Of a stretch of 42,270 bases of DNA, positions 41,565 through 42,270 are shown piece after piece. A program made the position numbers and the translations under genes. Origin of the DNA: Gloeopeniophorella convolvens. Taxonomy: Eukaryota > Basidiomycota > Agaricomycetes > Russulales. How positions within the stretch are numbered: position 1 is the first letter of the stretch; each line of letters begins with the position of its first letter. Where the stretch lies: contig WTXD01000117.1 in assembly GCA_022496205.1 (NCBI GenBank), forward strand, positions 1 through 42,270. The letters run 5' to 3'. Below the pieces are notes generated by a model that did no database searches, was not told the origin of the DNA, and was given only the letters and a program-made list of their open reading frames with translations.

Positions 41565-42270
41565 ATGGCCCATCTCTACAACACTGCTGATGATGTTTCG
41601 GTCCTGGTGAAGATGAACAAGAAGGCTGGGACCTTGAAAACCCTCTCCCTGCCTCAAATCATCTTGATCGCTCACCTGATCGCTCAGAAGGCACATACAA
41701 CAAGAGGATGATGATGACTCTCCCTTCAAGCTGACTGAGGCCGATCTAGAGATTCTGCATGAGAATCTGGATGAATATCGAGTCAGCGATGCACCAGACA
41801 GAGCTCTTCTAGTCAATCGTGTTCTGGGTGACCTCACAGCACTGAGAGATGAGGGGGATGACTTTGACAAAGGGGAGGCTCGCACGGTCCGTTCTATGTA
41901 TCATTTCAGCATTCCTGGCTCACCATTGGCTCAGAAAGTCCGCAAGTGGTTTGACAACCGATCTCGCAAAGCCCTAGCCAGATTTATGCGTTTCACACGC
42001 AAGTGGTCTGCCAGAAATGTGTTCTATCAAGAGAACCGTGACAAGATCATGAATCTCACTGAACAGAACTCTGGAGCACCTCCTGGCACTCCAGTCTACT
42101 TTGGATACCTGCAGCGTACCACCACAGAGCTCATGGTACCTGTGACAGAAGATGAGATGGCTGTGCTTCAGGAAACAGCCAATGAGTGGTCTCTCAGAGG
42201 CCCACCTCGTGAGATCCAGTGTCGGTCAGTCATTTCCATATTGTCCCCTTTGCACGGACCGTTCTAACCC
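41429..42270 (+). repeat. Long direct repeat, copy 2 (partner 10908-11754)
   Basis: Same content as copy 1; runs off the window. It keeps C or G at every one of the 17 transition sites, so it is closer to the ancestral state. Confidence 0.95.
41565..42270 (+). pseudogene. F2: second copy of gene F, cut by window end
   Basis: Starts MAHLYNTADDV as F1. The TGG that is TAG in F1 is intact here. The copy has its own one-base deletions: three T instead of four at about 41597 and one A lost near 41690. After these it is open through KVRKWFDNRSRKALARF, the basic RFTRKWSARNVF helix and GPPREIQCR to the donor GTCAGT at 42225. The palindrome at 41885 is in frame and read as RTVRSMY. The next palindrome (42255) is inside intron 1. 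Each copy is broken at different places, so a consensus would be open. The two deletions could also be assembly errors. Confidence 0.72.

Overview
The window looks like nuclear DNA of a basidiomycete fungus, most likely an agaricomycete. The reasons are many phase-consistent introns of only about 47-75 nt, a KDZ-type (Kyakuja-Dileera-Zisupton) transposase remnant, and a dense nest of Ty3/Gypsy and Ty1/Copia LTR retrotransposons. No tRNA, rRNA, CRISPR array or recognisable housekeeping gene was found. All gene models below are read by eye from frames and splice signals.

Layout. (1) 1-10907: a GC-rich, near full-length Gypsy element (Gypsy-1) on the minus strand. Its two LTRs are almost identical, and gag, protease and RT-RNase H-integrase lie between them. 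It also carries an extra, spliced, antisense gene (781-2480) encoding a Cys6 protein. (2) 10908-13208: a decayed multi-exon gene (F1) whose first ~840 bp is repeated in direct orientation at 41429-42270 (F2). (3) 13535-14525 and 31926-32945: two ~1-kb inverted repeat arms. (4) Between the arms is a nest of broken retroelements: Copia (minus), a Gypsy integrase tail, Gypsy-2 (plus, with a solo LTR of its own family inside gag) and Gypsy-3 (minus chromovirus). (5) 33244-42270: three related genes with a Zn2Cys6-like motif (A broken, B one frameshift, C intact), a KDZ C-terminal fragment (E) with a solo LTR in one intron, an intact coiled-coil/acidic gene (D), and the truncated F2.

The most interesting signal is a short palindrome, GCACGGWCCGTGC with core CGGWCCG. 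I count 29 exact cores, all in the two host segments (10.9-14.4 kb and 32.0-42.3 kb), none seen in the 17.4-kb retroelement nest and one in Gypsy-1. The core is two inverted CGG triplets one base apart, which is the kind of half-site that Zn2Cys6 proteins bind, and the same region encodes several Zn2Cys6-like proteins. In genes A, B and C the palindrome (or a one-step variant) sits just upstream of the 3' splice site of the same intron. A protein-site system of this mobile gene cluster is a testable inference, not a demonstrated fact.

A second theme is decay by C-to-T/G-to-A change. All 17 transitions between F1 and F2 have A or T in F1, and all fall at CpG or CpA/TpG. The catalytic residues of the Copia element were lost the same way. 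This suggests cytosine methylation plus deamination, or a RIP-like process.
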